From positions 186,001 to 250,000 of the forward strand of contig NZ_JACRSQ010000001.1 of assembly GCF_014384895.1 (NCBI RefSeq): DNA of 64,000 nucleotides. Direction: 5' to 3'. Below the pieces are notes generated by a model. It saw only the letters and a list, made by a program, of their open reading frames with translations, was not told where the DNA came from and ran no database searches. A program made the translations under genes and the position numbers. Positions 8,646 through 17,987 of the stretch are shown one piece after another. Each line of letters starts with the position of its first letter. Position 1 is the stretch's first letter. This stretch comes from Bianquea renquensis (GTDB lineage Bacteria > Bacillota > Clostridia > Lachnospirales > Bianqueaceae).

Positions 8646-10301
8646 ATGGAATTGACAAAAACAACAGATGGAAGTTTACTTGCCAATATGCTGCACGCCG
8701 CCGCCATAAATCTTCGGACCCACAAGCAGGCAATCAATAATCTGAATGTCTTCCCGATTCCAGACGGTGACACCGGCGATAATATGCTGCTGACCATGAT
8801 GGGCGGTGTGGATGCTATAGACTGCGGTGAGACCAGCGTATGTGAAGTCTCCCGACAGGCGGCAAACGGCATGTTGCTCAGTGCAAGGGGAAATTCCGGA
8901 GTTATTTTATCTCAGCTTTTTGACGGGATCGCCGAGGGGCTTGACGGACTTGACAGCGCTGACAATGTGCAGATCGCGAATGCTATGCGCTGCGGTGTGC
9001 AGCACGCGTATAGCGCGGTGATGGAACCCACCGAAGGCACCATTCTGACGGTTGCCCGCTGTGGCAGCGAATATGCCGCAGAGCAGACGCCGCAAAATTT
9101 GGAGGAGTATTTGGATAATTTTCTCGCCGAAGCGAAACACACTCTTGACCGCACTCCTGAGATGCTTCCGGTTCTAAAAAATGCCGGCGTCGTAGACTCA
9201 GGAGGTGCGGGTTTGGTATATATCATTGAAGGAATGCGGAAAGCCTTAACCGGTGAAATAAATTTTGACGAATATAAGCTGTCTGCGGAACAGATCACGC
9301 AGGATATTGATCTGGATTTGTTTACCGAGGACAGCATTCTGGAATACGGTTACTGCACAGAGCTTTTGCTTCGCCTGCAGAAGAGCAAGACCAACCCCGA
9401 AAGGTTTGAAGTGAGTACAATCACCGAGTATCTGAAAAAAATCGGCGACTCGGTCGTTGCTTTCAAAACCGGGAGCATCGTGAAGATCCATGTACATACC
9501 ATGACGCCGGACAAAGTTCTCGGTTTTTGCCAGATGTACGGCGAATTTCTGAAGATCAAAATCGAAAATATGTCTCTCCAGCATAACAATGCCGCGATTG
9601 AAGAAATACCTGTTTCAGTCAGCCCAAGACCCACCCGCCGCCGATACGGAGTGGTAGCGGTATGTTCGGGGGAAGGAATTAAAAAACTTTTCGCAGAGCG
9701 AGGAGCGGATGTTATCGTAGACGGCGGGCAGAGCATGAATCCCTCTGCCGAGGAGTTTTTAATTGCGTTTCGTCAAATCAATGCAGATACAGTTTTTGTA
9801 CTGCCCAACAATGCAAATGTGATTTTGTCGGCAAAGCAGGCGGCGAGCCTTTACAGCGGTGCCGATGTCCGGGTAGTGGAGAGCAAAACCATCGGAGAAG
9901 GCTATGCCGCGCTTTCCATGTTGGATCCGAATGCTGACAGTGCCGACCAGCTGACAGAGGAGCTGCGAAACGCCATGCGCGGTGTTGTCACCGCTGAAAT
10001 ATCGAAATGCGTGCGGGACGCTGATATGCAGCAGACGAAGGTTCACATGGGAGACTATATCGGGTTTTCGGGCAAGGAACTTCTGACCACAGCGGATAAC
10101 CGGTTTGACGCTTTGTGCGCAACAGTCGATAAACTGGATTTTGCGAAATATGATATTTGCATCCTCATACGCGGTGCGGGGGCAAGCAGCGAAGAGGCCG
10201 CAAAAGCAGAAGAATACATCCGTACACAGTATCCGGGAAAGGAGCTTTATGCGATAGATGGTATGCAGGAAGTATACGAGTACATCTTGATTCTTGAATA
10301 G
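8646..10301 (+). CDS. fakA: Fatty acid kinase FakA-like protein (DAK2 domain)
   Basis: FakA phosphorylates a fatty acid held by a FakB/DegV protein, giving acyl phosphate for PlsY. The 551-residue length fits the family. The DAK2 ATP-binding domain fills about residues 1-200, with the metal-binding PDGDTGDN (39-46) and the ARGNSGVILSQ segment. The middle domain includes YGYCTELLLR and the C-terminal part is DegV-like in architecture. The GAGGAAT ribosome site is weak and the gap to the preceding gene is 9 bases, so translation may be coupled. With degV upstream and plsY 12 bases downstream, the acyl-phosphate function is well supported by context. Confidence 0.92.
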   Translation: MELTKTTDGSLLANMLHAAAINLRTHKQAINNLNVFPIPDGDTGDNMLLTMMGGVDAIDCGETSVCEVSRQAANGMLLSARGNSGVILSQLFDGIAEGLDGLDSADNVQIANAMRCGVQHAYSAVMEPTEGTILTVARCGSEYAAEQTPQNLEEYLDNFLAEAKHTLDRTPEMLPVLKNAGVVDSGGAGLVYIIEGMRKALTGEINFDEYKLSAEQITQDIDLDLFTEDSILEYGYCTELLLRLQKSKTNPERFEVSTITEYLKKIGDSVVAFKTGSIVKIHVHTMTPDKVLGFCQMYGEFLKIKIENMSLQHNNAAIEEIPVSVSPRPTRRRYGVVAVCSGEGIKKLFAERGADVIVDGGQSMNPSAEEFLIAFRQINADTVFVLPNNANVILSAKQAASLYSGADVRVVESKTIGEGYAALSMLDPNADSADQLTEELRNAMRGVVTAEISKCVRDADMQQTKVHMGDYIGFSGKELLTTADNRFDALCATVDKLDFAKYDICILIRGAGASSEEAAKAEEYIRTQYPGKELYAIDGMQEVYEYILILE

Positions 10302-10313
10302 CGGAGGGAAAAT

Positions 10314-10961
10314 ATGGAAATGTTGCTTTACATAGCATCGGCAGTGTGCGCCTATCTCATAGCGGGAATCAATCCGGCAATTGAGTTTTCAAAGAGGGTG
10401 TACCACAGGGATATCCGGTCCTGCGGAAGCGGGAATCCGGGGTTTACCAACTTTAAGCGTACCTTCGGAAACAAATGGGCATGGTGGGTACTTCTCCTGG
10501 ATCTATCTAAAGCGGCCATTGTCACGGCTGTTTTCGCCTGGCTGTTTGGGCTGTATTTGGACAGCTATCAGTTCGGCGCCGCGTATACCGGCTTCTTTGC
10601 ACTGCTCGGCCACGCCTATCCTGTTTGGTATAAATTTAAGGGGGGCAAGGGTTTCCTCGTCTATATGTCGGTCATTTGGTTCATCGACTGGAGGGCAGGG
10701 CTTGTCGCGCTGGGCATTATGCTTGTGCTTTTGGCAATCACCAGATATATGTCTCTTTCGACTGTAACGGCAATGCTCTCCTGTCCAATCACTTTGGCGG
10801 TGAGAAACGCTCCGGCCTCCGTCATCTTGCTTTGCACGGTTTCGGTATTGTATATTGCTTTTCGCCACAAAGAGAATTTCAAACGGCTGATAAAGGGCGC
10901 GGAGAGCAAATTTTCTATGACGACAAGCAAGTCGGCGGATTCAAGGGAGCAGGCGGTATGA
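10314..10961 (+). CDS. plsY: Acyl-phosphate:glycerol-3-phosphate acyltransferase PlsY
   Basis: PlsY is a small integral membrane enzyme that moves an acyl group from acyl phosphate to glycerol-3-phosphate, making lysophosphatidate. The 215-residue product is hydrophobic with about five to seven membrane segments. It has the family motifs SGNPGFTN (39-46), where most homologues have SGNxGxTN, and GHAYPVWYKFKGGKG (about 101-115), which binds the phosphates. A GGAGGG site precedes the ATG. Its stop overlaps the plsC start (ATGA). No plsX is in the window, so here acyl phosphate would come from FakA/DegV unless plsX lies elsewhere. Confidence 0.95.
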   Translation: MEMLLYIASAVCAYLIAGINPAIEFSKRVYHRDIRSCGSGNPGFTNFKRTFGNKWAWWVLLLDLSKAAIVTAVFAWLFGLYLDSYQFGAAYTGFFALLGHAYPVWYKFKGGKGFLVYMSVIWFIDWRAGLVALGIMLVLLAITRYMSLSTVTAMLSCPITLAVRNAPASVILLCTVSVLYIAFRHKENFKRLIKGAESKFSMTTSKSADSREQAV

Positions 10962-11686
10962 TTGTCGTATACATCATAATCATACTGATAGCCGTCCTAG
11001 TGCTATATATTGTTTTTCTGGCAATCTGTGCAGTTGTCATCGATCCAAAACGTGAATATGAGACAGACAGTCGGTTTTACCGCTTTCTGATAAACAGCGC
11101 TGCGTTATGTATTTTAAAAATCGTGCGGATTCAAGTGCAAACCTCCGGCCTTGAAAAAATACCGAACGATACGAAGCCGGTGTTTGTTTGCAATCACCGC
11201 TCCAACTTTGACCCCATCATTACCTGGTACATATTGAGAAAATGGGAACCGGCCTTTATTTCAAAGGATGCCAATTTCAAGATCCCGTTTTATGGTCGAT
11301 TTATTCGAAAATGCTGTTTTATGCCCATCGATCGGGAAAATCCAAGAAAAGCCTTAAAGACCATCAATAAAGCGGCAGAGCTTGTTAAAAGGAGCGAGGT
11401 GGCGATCGCTGTTTACCCGGAAGGGACCCGCAGCAAAAACGGGGAATTGCAGCCATTTCACAACAGCGTATTCAAGATAGCACAAAAAGCGGGAGCACCG
11501 ATCGTTGTCTTGTCAATTTCAGGGACAGAAGCGATACATAAGAACTATCCCTTTCATGCATCGCATGTTTTCCTAGATGTGATCGATGTGCTGCCTGCGG
11601 ATGAAATCCAAGACATGAAAACAGCCGCAATCGGCGAGCGTGTATACGCTTCCATTGATCACCGGCTACAGACAATAGGGAAATAA
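10958..11686 (+). CDS. plsC: 1-acyl-sn-glycerol-3-phosphate acyltransferase PlsC
   Basis: PlsC acylates lysophosphatidate at position 2 to give phosphatidate at the membrane. The 242-residue product starts with a hydrophobic helix (about 2-27), then has the catalytic H-x4-D motif in NHRSNFD (His 80, Asp 85), a second block around the PIDRE segment, and YPEGTRSKNGE (about 152-162), which binds the glycerol phosphate. The ATG at 10958 overlaps the plsY stop by four bases. An in-frame upstream extension to 10676 lies wholly within plsY and is rejected. Confidence 0.95.
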   Translation: MIVVYIIIILIAVLVLYIVFLAICAVVIDPKREYETDSRFYRFLINSAALCILKIVRIQVQTSGLEKIPNDTKPVFVCNHRSNFDPIITWYILRKWEPAFISKDANFKIPFYGRFIRKCCFMPIDRENPRKALKTINKAAELVKRSEVAIAVYPEGTRSKNGELQPFHNSVFKIAQKAGAPIVVLSISGTEAIHKNYPFHASHVFLDVIDVLPADEIQDMKTAAIGERVYASIDHRLQTIGK

Positions 11687-11704
11687 CAGGACAGGGAGAT
11701 AAAA

Positions 11705-12520
11705 ATGCTGAAAACAAGAATTATCACAGGTGCAGGTATATGCGCAGCAATATGCATTACAGTAGCGTTTTCCCATGTGACATGGTTTTTGAAGACCGTT
11801 GTGGCGTACCTTTGTCTCCAGTCGATTTTTGAGCTTTACCGGGCAACAGGGGCAAAGGAGAAACGGGCGCTCTATAGGATTACCTGCCTTGCAGCAGTGG
11901 CCGTATGCTACCTTGACATCCCGCATTATGAGACGGTTGTAAGTTTGATTTTTGTCATGGCCGTAGCAGTGTTTATATATATGCTGGTGAACATCAAACG
12001 GATACAGTCCATCCAACCGGCTATGTCAGTTGTAATAGCCTGTTTCATTGTCTGCTTCTATAAAGCAATGGTGACAATCCGCGGTGAAGAACACGGGTTT
12101 TATATTCTGACCTCAGCTATACTGCTTTGCAGCGTGACAGATATCGCGTCCTATTTTGTCGGCAGAGGGATCGGAAAGCATAAAATGGCGCCGGTTGTAA
12201 GTCCCAATAAGACCGTTGAAGGCGGCATCGGTGGAGTTGTCTGTTCCACAGCATTTTTTCTCCTGCTTGCCTTTGTCCTGGACAAGATTGGTTTGATTTC
12301 GGTTTACTACGGGAAGCTTACAGTCTATGTTGTTCTTGCGTCCCTAGTGGCGGAATTCGGGGATCTGGCTTTGTCCTGTATAAAGCGGATCGTGGGAATA
12401 AAGGATTACGGCGCGCTCCTTCCCGGGCATGGCGGGATTCTTGACCGATTTGACAGTTTATTGTTTGTGCTGCCATTTACCTGCCTGTTTTGCAGCAGCG
12501 TAGGGTTTTTCAGGATATAG
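11705..12520 (+). CDS. cdsA: Phosphatidate cytidylyltransferase CdsA
   Basis: CdsA turns phosphatidate + CTP into CDP-diacylglycerol, the precursor of bacterial phospholipids. The 271-residue polytopic membrane protein carries the complete family signature near the C terminus: SCIKRIVGIKDYG followed by LLPGHGGILDRFD. The gap to plsC is 18 bases, with an ACAGGGAG ribosome site. It completes the path from acyl phosphate to CDP-diacylglycerol encoded in this unit. Confidence 0.96.
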   Translation: MLKTRIITGAGICAAICITVAFSHVTWFLKTVVAYLCLQSIFELYRATGAKEKRALYRITCLAAVAVCYLDIPHYETVVSLIFVMAVAVFIYMLVNIKRIQSIQPAMSVVIACFIVCFYKAMVTIRGEEHGFYILTSAILLCSVTDIASYFVGRGIGKHKMAPVVSPNKTVEGGIGGVVCSTAFFLLLAFVLDKIGLISVYYGKLTVYVVLASLVAEFGDLALSCIKRIVGIKDYGALLPGHGGILDRFDSLLFVLPFTCLFCSSVGFFRI

Positions 12521-12550
12521 GGTGAAATCTAACAGAGAGGAAGAAAACGA

Positions 12551-15500
12551 ATGCTTGAACTTAAAAACATTAAAAAAGATTATCCCGCCGGTGACGGTGT
12601 CGTTGCCGCCTTGAAAGGAATTGATTTAAAATTCCGCGAAAGCGAATTTGTTTCCATTCTCGGCCCCTCCGGCTGCGGCAAAACGACAATGCTGAATATC
12701 ATCGGCGGTCTCGACCAGTATACCAGCGGTGATCTTGTCATTAACGGAAAGTCCACCAAGGATTTCCGCGACAGAGACTGGGACAGCTACCGAAATCACT
12801 CGATTGGCTTTGTGTTCCAGAGCTACAACCTGATCCCGCACCAGTCGGTGCTGCAAAATGTAGAGTTGGCGCTCAGCCTCTCCGGCGTGTCCAAGTCGGA
12901 CCGAAAGCGGCGGGCGAAAGAGGCGCTGGAAAAGGTAGGGCTGGGCGATCAGCTGAACAAAAAGCCAAGTGAGATGTCCGGCGGTCAGATGCAGCGCGTT
13001 GCCATTGCCCGCGCGATTGTCAACAATCCGGATATTATCCTGGCGGACGAGCCTACCGGAGCTCTTGATACCGAAACCAGCATTCAGGTCATGGATATAT
13101 TAAAAGAAATCTCCAAAGACCGATTAATCATTATGGTTACCCATAATCCGGAGCTTGCGGAAAAGTATTCGACGCGTATCATTCGTATGCTGGATGGCGA
13201 AATAAAGGGGGATTCAGCGCCTCTCACAAAAATCGAGCTTGCAGGTGAGATGCAAAAGGACAGAGCAAGGCTTGAAAGCAATGCGCAAAAGGACAAAAAA
13301 GAAAAGAAACCGTCTATGTCCATGGGCACCTCTTTCAGCCTTTCCCTGAAAAACCTGTTTACGAAAAAAGGCAGAACGGCGCTGACATCCTTTGCCGGCA
13401 GCATCGGAATCATCGGCATAGCACTGATCTTTGCCGTGTCACAGGGCATGACAACCTATATCAATACGATTCAGGAGGAGACCCTCTCGTCCTATCCTCT
13501 GACGCTGGAAGCGAGCCATATGGATGTGGGAACATTGATGGAAACCTTTACGGGAAAAGCTCAAGCCTCCGGCAAGCATGAAAATGATGCTGTCTACCAG
13601 AAATCCATGATGTATGAGATGATGAACTCCCTCAATACCATGGAGTCAAAGGAAAATGACCTGAAAGCCTTCAAGGAATATATTGAAGCGGAACGCGCTG
13701 ACGAAAACAGTACATCCGGAATCAGAGAGGCTGTCAGCGGCGTACAGTATACCTACAATATGGATCTACTGGTCTATACCAAAAATACCGACGGAACCAT
13801 CATCCAATCTGATACGAAAGCGCTTTTGCAGGATATCCTTCTCGAATACTTCGGCATGGACATGTCAGGTATGCTTGGCCTCGGCGAGAGCTCTGGCGTG
13901 ATGGAGAGTATGGAGGCTATGTCCAGCCTTTCCTCAAGAGGATCGTCGATTGTCCTGTGGCAGGAAATGCTTCCCGGCGATAACGGAAAACTGATCAGCC
14001 CTGTTTTGGAAAAACAATACGACTTGGTTTACGGCACCTGGCCCACACAGTATGATGAGATTGTACTGGTTGTGGACGAAAACAACGAGTTGGACGATAT
14101 GACGCTTTACGCGCTGGGTCTGAAATCCAAAGAAGAGATCGACAAGGTCGTTGACGCGGCTCTGAATAAGACCGAGCTCGAAATTGAAGAGCACAGATGG
14201 ACCTATGAGGAAATCTGCGATAGGGAGTTCCGCACCATTTTGAATTCTGAATGTTATAAGCTGGACGAGGGTACAGGACTGTATACGGACTTGAGAAACA
14301 CCGATGCAGGACTTCGGTATCTGTATGACAGCGGCATATCCCTGAAGGTTTCCGGCATTATCCGTCCCAATGAAGATACAATTTCCACCATGCTCTCCGG
14401 GTCTATCGGATATACCAGCAAGCTGACGGAATATGTAATTGAGCAGTCCAAAGACTCTGCCGCCGTCAACGCACAGCTTGACGATCCTTCGACCGACATC
14501 TTCACAGGGCTTCCCTTTAAAGAGAGTACCGGCAATATGACAGATGCAGAAAAGGAAACCGAGTTCAGAGACTACATTGCGGCACTGGATGAACAGGGCA
14601 AGGCAGACGCGTATACTAAAATTATGAGCATTCCGTCGCAGGAGCAGGTTGACGGAGCCGTGACACAGACACTCGGCTCCATGACAAGGGCCGACATGGA
14701 GGCGCAGATGACGGCTGCGCTCACCGAACAGATGGGAATGAGCGAGGCGGACATTGAGGCGTATATCACGGCGATGAGCGATGATGAAATGAAGGAGCTG
14801 TTCGCGGAAATGATCGCCGGGCAGTTCAAAACACAGTATGCCGCCCAGGTAGAGCAGCAGTTGTCCGGTATGACTACAGCTCAGCTCGCCGGCGCTTTGG
14901 ATATGGCATTGCAGGGGTATACCCCAGAACAGTGTGCTCTCTATCACGATGAGGTTTTGGAATTTTCGGAATCCAGCTATGACAGCAATCTGACAAATCT
15001 TGGATATGTGGATCTGGACAGTCCGTCAACCATCAATCTGTACGCGGCAACCTTCGAGGATAAGGACATCATGGAGGACGCTATTGCGGTATATAACGAG
15101 ACAGTGGACGATTTGGAGGAAATCCAGTACACCGATTATGTCGGGATGATGATGAGTTCTGTCACTGCAATTATCAACGCCATAACATATGTGCTGATCG
15201 CCTTTGTCGCGGTCTCTCTGATTGTTTCGTCGATCATGATCGGTGTCATTACCCTGATATCGGTTCAGGAGAGAACGAAGGAAATCGGAATTCTCCGTGC
15301 GATCGGCGCATCCAAGAAAAATGTATCCAATATGTTTAATGCGGAGACAATGATTATCGGTTTGGCTTCCGGGCTGCTCGGCGTACTGATTACCTATCTG
15401 CTCTGCATACCGGTCAACCTTATACTGCATCATCTGACCGGTATCGGAAACCTGAGCGCATACCTGCCGGTCCCTGTGGCCATTGTGCTTGTATGTATCA

Positions 15501-15586
15501 GCGTTTTGCTTACCCTTCTATCCGGTCTTATTCCGTCGAGAAGCGCCGCCAAGAAGGATCCCGTCGTGGCTCTGCGCTCGGAGTAA
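12551..15586 (+). CDS. MacB-like ABC transporter, ATPase fused to permease with large extracytoplasmic domain
   Basis: The 1011-residue protein begins with an ABC ATPase (about 1-225): Walker A GPSGCGKTT, signature SGGQMQRVAIARA, Walker B IILADEPTGALD and the switch His in VTHNPE. A first membrane helix lies near 280-300. A domain of about 570 residues follows, then three C-terminal helices starting at VTAIINAITYVLIAFVAV, the FtsX/MacB fold. The final QERTKEIGILRAIGAS segment is the usual FtsX coupling region. Such mechanotransmission transporters move or extract envelope compounds, peptides or lipids rather than importing nutrients. The extracytoplasmic domain has a methionine-, glutamate- and glutamine-rich helical stretch (about 670-800). 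It is the last gene before a strong terminator. Substrate unknown. Confidence 0.9.
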   Translation: MLELKNIKKDYPAGDGVVAALKGIDLKFRESEFVSILGPSGCGKTTMLNIIGGLDQYTSGDLVINGKSTKDFRDRDWDSYRNHSIGFVFQSYNLIPHQSVLQNVELALSLSGVSKSDRKRRAKEALEKVGLGDQLNKKPSEMSGGQMQRVAIARAIVNNPDIILADEPTGALDTETSIQVMDILKEISKDRLIIMVTHNPELAEKYSTRIIRMLDGEIKGDSAPLTKIELAGEMQKDRARLESNAQKDKKEKKPSMSMGTSFSLSLKNLFTKKGRTALTSFAGSIGIIGIALIFAVSQGMTTYINTIQEETLSSYPLTLEASHMDVGTLMETFTGKAQASGKHENDAVYQKSMMYEMMNSLNTMESKENDLKAFKEYIEAERADENSTSGIREAVSGVQYTYNMDLLVYTKNTDGTIIQSDTKALLQDILLEYFGMDMSGMLGLGESSGVMESMEAMSSLSSRGSSIVLWQEMLPGDNGKLISPVLEKQYDLVYGTWPTQYDEIVLVVDENNELDDMTLYALGLKSKEEIDKVVDAALNKTELEIEEHRWTYEEICDREFRTILNSECYKLDEGTGLYTDLRNTDAGLRYLYDSGISLKVSGIIRPNEDTISTMLSGSIGYTSKLTEYVIEQSKDSAAVNAQLDDPSTDIFTGLPFKESTGNMTDAEKETEFRDYIAALDEQGKADAYTKIMSIPSQEQVDGAVTQTLGSMTRADMEAQMTAALTEQMGMSEADIEAYITAMSDDEMKELFAEMIAGQFKTQYAAQVEQQLSGMTTAQLAGALDMALQGYTPEQCALYHDEVLEFSESSYDSNLTNLGYVDLDSPSTINLYAATFEDKDIMEDAIAVYNETVDDLEEIQYTDYVGMMMSSVTAIINAITYVLIAFVAVSLIVSSIMIGVITLISVQERTKEIGILRAIGASKKNVSNMFNAETMIIGLASGLLGVLITYLLCIPVNLILHHLTGIGNLSAYLPVPVAIVLVCISVLLTLLSGLIPSRSAAKKDPVVALRSE

Positions 15587-15610
15587 ATCTAGCTGTTTTG
15601 GATGCCATTT

Positions 15611-15657
15611 AAAAATCGGAGTGGCGATCCCGGTGGGGATTCGCACTCCGATTTTTT
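15611..15657. terminator. Strong bidirectional terminator between convergent units
   Basis: A long hairpin: AAAAATCGGAGTG on the left arm pairs with CACTCCGATTTTT on the right, with further pairing of GCGATCCC against GGGGATTCGC inside. T-rich ends on both strands make it fit to stop both the lipid operon (plus) and the PII-like gene (minus). Confidence 0.9.
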
Positions 15658-15712
15658 ACAGGGGGACATATTCTATAGGCATCGAAGCATAGGCCAAACA
15701 GCGCTTGCATGG

Positions 15713-16408
15713 CTACTCCATACCGATAACCGTGTCGATGGGCAGAGAAAGCACAATCCCTTTCGCGTCACTGTGCATACCGCATTTGTCACCGATGGCC
15801 TGCATAATTTTCAGCTTGCTTTCGTTTTCGGCCACAATGAAAAGCATTTCCTTTTCCTCCTGGATGCTCATGCCCCAAAAGCCCATAGCCTCTTTATTTC
15901 CGATTCTTCTGCTGTGGACGACCGTTCCGCCGCCGGCACCGGCTGACCGTGCAGCCTCCATCACTTCTTCACTGTAGCCCTGATTGATAACCGCTGCTAT
16001 CAGAGAATATTTTGTTTCCGCCATGTCTGTGTCATCCTTTCTGTCTTGTAGTTCGATTTTGCCGTTGTTCAGCTGTTCTAAAAGGCGCAGGATAAGAAGG
16101 TTTGCACCGGACAGCGGCAATGTAAAGGCAATCCCGCTGTTCACAGAACTAAGCTTTAGTTCATCTTTCATCTTTTTCAGCATCTCATCGGCAAACGGCT
16201 TTGGCAATGTGCAGAGCAAAATCCGTTTATCCGGGCTGCCAAGACCCAAAATGTCAATCATCTCGCTGGGTACAGTGCCTACAGCATTCCACTGGTACTG
16301 GAGTGGGATCGCGCCCCTCTGAAACATTTCAGCGGCTTTTTCGGATAATTTCGGAGTCGTTATCAAAAATAGCGCACGCAAAGGGGCATGCTTGTCATTG
16401 GGATTCAT
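15713..16408 (-). CDS. Tandem PII-like signalling protein
   Basis: The 231-residue protein appears to hold two GlnB/PII-like domains. The C-terminal half is clearest: YSLIAAVINQGYSEEVMEAA (first strand and helix), a T-loop region with RSAGAGGGTVVHSRR, and LFIVAENESKLKIMQAIG. The N-terminal half repeats the pattern more loosely (LRALFLITTPKLSEKAAEMF and RILLCTLPKPFADEM). PII proteins sense nucleotides or other small ligands and bind transporters or enzymes. Six bases separate it from the upstream membrane gene, so the two are surely co-transcribed and the PII-like protein probably gates that membrane protein. Effector and target are inferred, not shown. Confidence 0.82.
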   Translation of the reverse strand: MNPNDKHAPLRALFLITTPKLSEKAAEMFQRGAIPLQYQWNAVGTVPSEMIDILGLGSPDKRILLCTLPKPFADEMLKKMKDELKLSSVNSGIAFTLPLSGANLLILRLLEQLNNGKIELQDRKDDTDMAETKYSLIAAVINQGYSEEVMEAARSAGAGGGTVVHSRRIGNKEAMGFWGMSIQEEKEMLFIVAENESKLKIMQAIGDKCGMHSDAKGIVLSLPIDTVIGME

Positions 16409-16414
16409 ATAGGC

Positions 16415-17950
16415 TCACTCCTCCTCAAATTCTACGATCGTATCGATATCCTCCGGCAGCATATCGTCCGGCTTTGTCATCATTTGTTGTTTTTTCATTT
16501 TGAACTTATACTGCAACCCCATGATTTGAACGGCAATAAGCGGGGTAAGCGCAACCAAGGCAACTACGCCAAAGGCGTCAGTCATAATGTTACCGCCAAG
16601 CGCTTCACAGGCTCCGATGCAGAGCGGCAGCAAAAAGGTTGAGGTCATCGGCCCGCTGGCGACTCCGCCGGAGTCAAAGGCAATGCCGACAAATATTTTT
16701 GGAACAAATCGGGACAATATAAGGGCGATGATATATCCTGGGATAATAATCCATTGAATCGGAATCCCGGTGAGAATTCTCATTACCGAGAGCCCGATGC
16801 TGACAGCTACGCCGATGGAAAGAGCGCGATTCATTGCTTTTGCCGATACCGTCCCGTTGGTAACCGTTTGAACCTGACGGTTCAGGATTTGAATCGCGGG
16901 TTCCGCCTTCACAATAAAATAGCCGATGAGCATCCCGATAGGGACAAGCAGCCATTTTTGATTTCCGCCGGCAAGTTCACGGCCGAGCATTGTACCGACA
17001 GGGGCAAAGCCGACATTGACGCCGCAGAGAAACAGGACAAGACCTATGTACGTATAGAGAAAGCCGACCACGATTCGCCTTCTCTGTCTGCGCTGGTAGC
17101 GGTGGCTGGCTATTTGAAATACAAGGAAGACCGCAGCAATCGGGAGAACGGAGATGAAAACCTCTTTTGCATATTGAGGAATTTCCATTGCGAATGCCCT
17201 TGTCACATCCTTCATCGTGACAACATCTGCGACTTCTGCGGCGCTGTATACGGCATCTTTTGGGGAATAACAGCAGCCGAGTATCATAACAGCCAGCACG
17301 GGCCCTACACTGGAGAGAGCCACCAACCCGAAGCTGTCGCTTGATGCGTTTTTGTCGCTGCGGACAGAAGAAAGACCGACACCCATCGCCATAATAAACG
17401 GGACGGTTATAGGGCCGGTTGTCACGCCACCAGAGTCGAAGGCAACCGCGAGAAATTCCTTGGGCACGAAAAAGGAGAAAACGATAAGCACGGCATAGAG
17501 AATCATAAGCAGGAGGGATAGATCAATTTTTAGGATGATACGCAGGACGGCGAGGGAAAGAAAAAGGCCGACGCCGACCGCCACCGTAATGATGAGCACG
17601 CTGTTGGGGATAGAAGGAACCTGTTCCGATAGGATTTGCAGATCCGGTTCCGCTACCGTGATTAAAACGCCCATTATAAATCCGATTGCGGCCGCCAGCC
17701 CAATCTTGTTGGATTTGGACATTTCGACGCCGATGCCCTCTCCGAGAGGACTCATCGACATCTCAGCGCCGAGCTGAAACATGCCCATTCCCACAATCAG
17801 CATAAAAGCGCCGGCAAAGAACATGACAACGGTGCCTATTTCCAGCGGAACAAGAAATATGCTGAGCAAAAGAACAATCCCTGTGATCGGCAAAACCGCT
17901 GCGAGCGATTCCCGTATTTTTTCTTTCAGTTTAGGATTCAAAAATTGCAT
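16415..17950 (-). CDS. DUF1538 family membrane protein (two tandem repeats)
   Basis: A polytopic membrane protein of about 511 residues with internal duplication: the motif FDSGGVTTGPIT in the first half returns as FDSGGVASGPMT in the second, each followed by a hydrophobic helix. That is the DUF1538 layout, thought to be a transporter or channel of unknown substrate. The start is uncertain. ATG 17950 directly abuts a GGAAAGGAG site, so the in-frame TTG at 17941, nine bases from that site, may be the true start. A longer frame to 18040 would overlap the MarR gene and is rejected. It lies 37 bases after marR and six before the PII-like gene. Confidence 0.85.
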   Translation of the reverse strand: MQFLNPKLKEKIRESLAAVLPITGIVLLLSIFLVPLEIGTVVMFFAGAFMLIVGMGMFQLGAEMSMSPLGEGIGVEMSKSNKIGLAAAIGFIMGVLITVAEPDLQILSEQVPSIPNSVLIITVAVGVGLFLSLAVLRIILKIDLSLLLMILYAVLIVFSFFVPKEFLAVAFDSGGVTTGPITVPFIMAMGVGLSSVRSDKNASSDSFGLVALSSVGPVLAVMILGCCYSPKDAVYSAAEVADVVTMKDVTRAFAMEIPQYAKEVFISVLPIAAVFLVFQIASHRYQRRQRRRIVVGFLYTYIGLVLFLCGVNVGFAPVGTMLGRELAGGNQKWLLVPIGMLIGYFIVKAEPAIQILNRQVQTVTNGTVSAKAMNRALSIGVAVSIGLSVMRILTGIPIQWIIIPGYIIALILSRFVPKIFVGIAFDSGGVASGPMTSTFLLPLCIGACEALGGNIMTDAFGVVALVALTPLIAVQIMGLQYKFKMKKQQMMTKPDDMLPEDIDTIVEFEEE

Positions 17951-17987
17951 CTCCTTTCCGGCAAATTTTTGCGGCAACCCAATGGTC

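Noticed and set aside
10676..10957. N-terminal extension of plsC
   Set aside because: It lies inside plsY and is not hydrophobic in the PlsC manner; ATG 10958 gives the normal length.
13934..14947. 337-codon open frame on the minus strand
   Set aside because: Antisense to the extracytoplasmic domain of the ABC transporter; composition is not protein-like.
16754..17344. 196-codon open frame on the plus strand
   Set aside because: Antisense to the DUF1538 gene; its sense partner shows a clear internal repeat.
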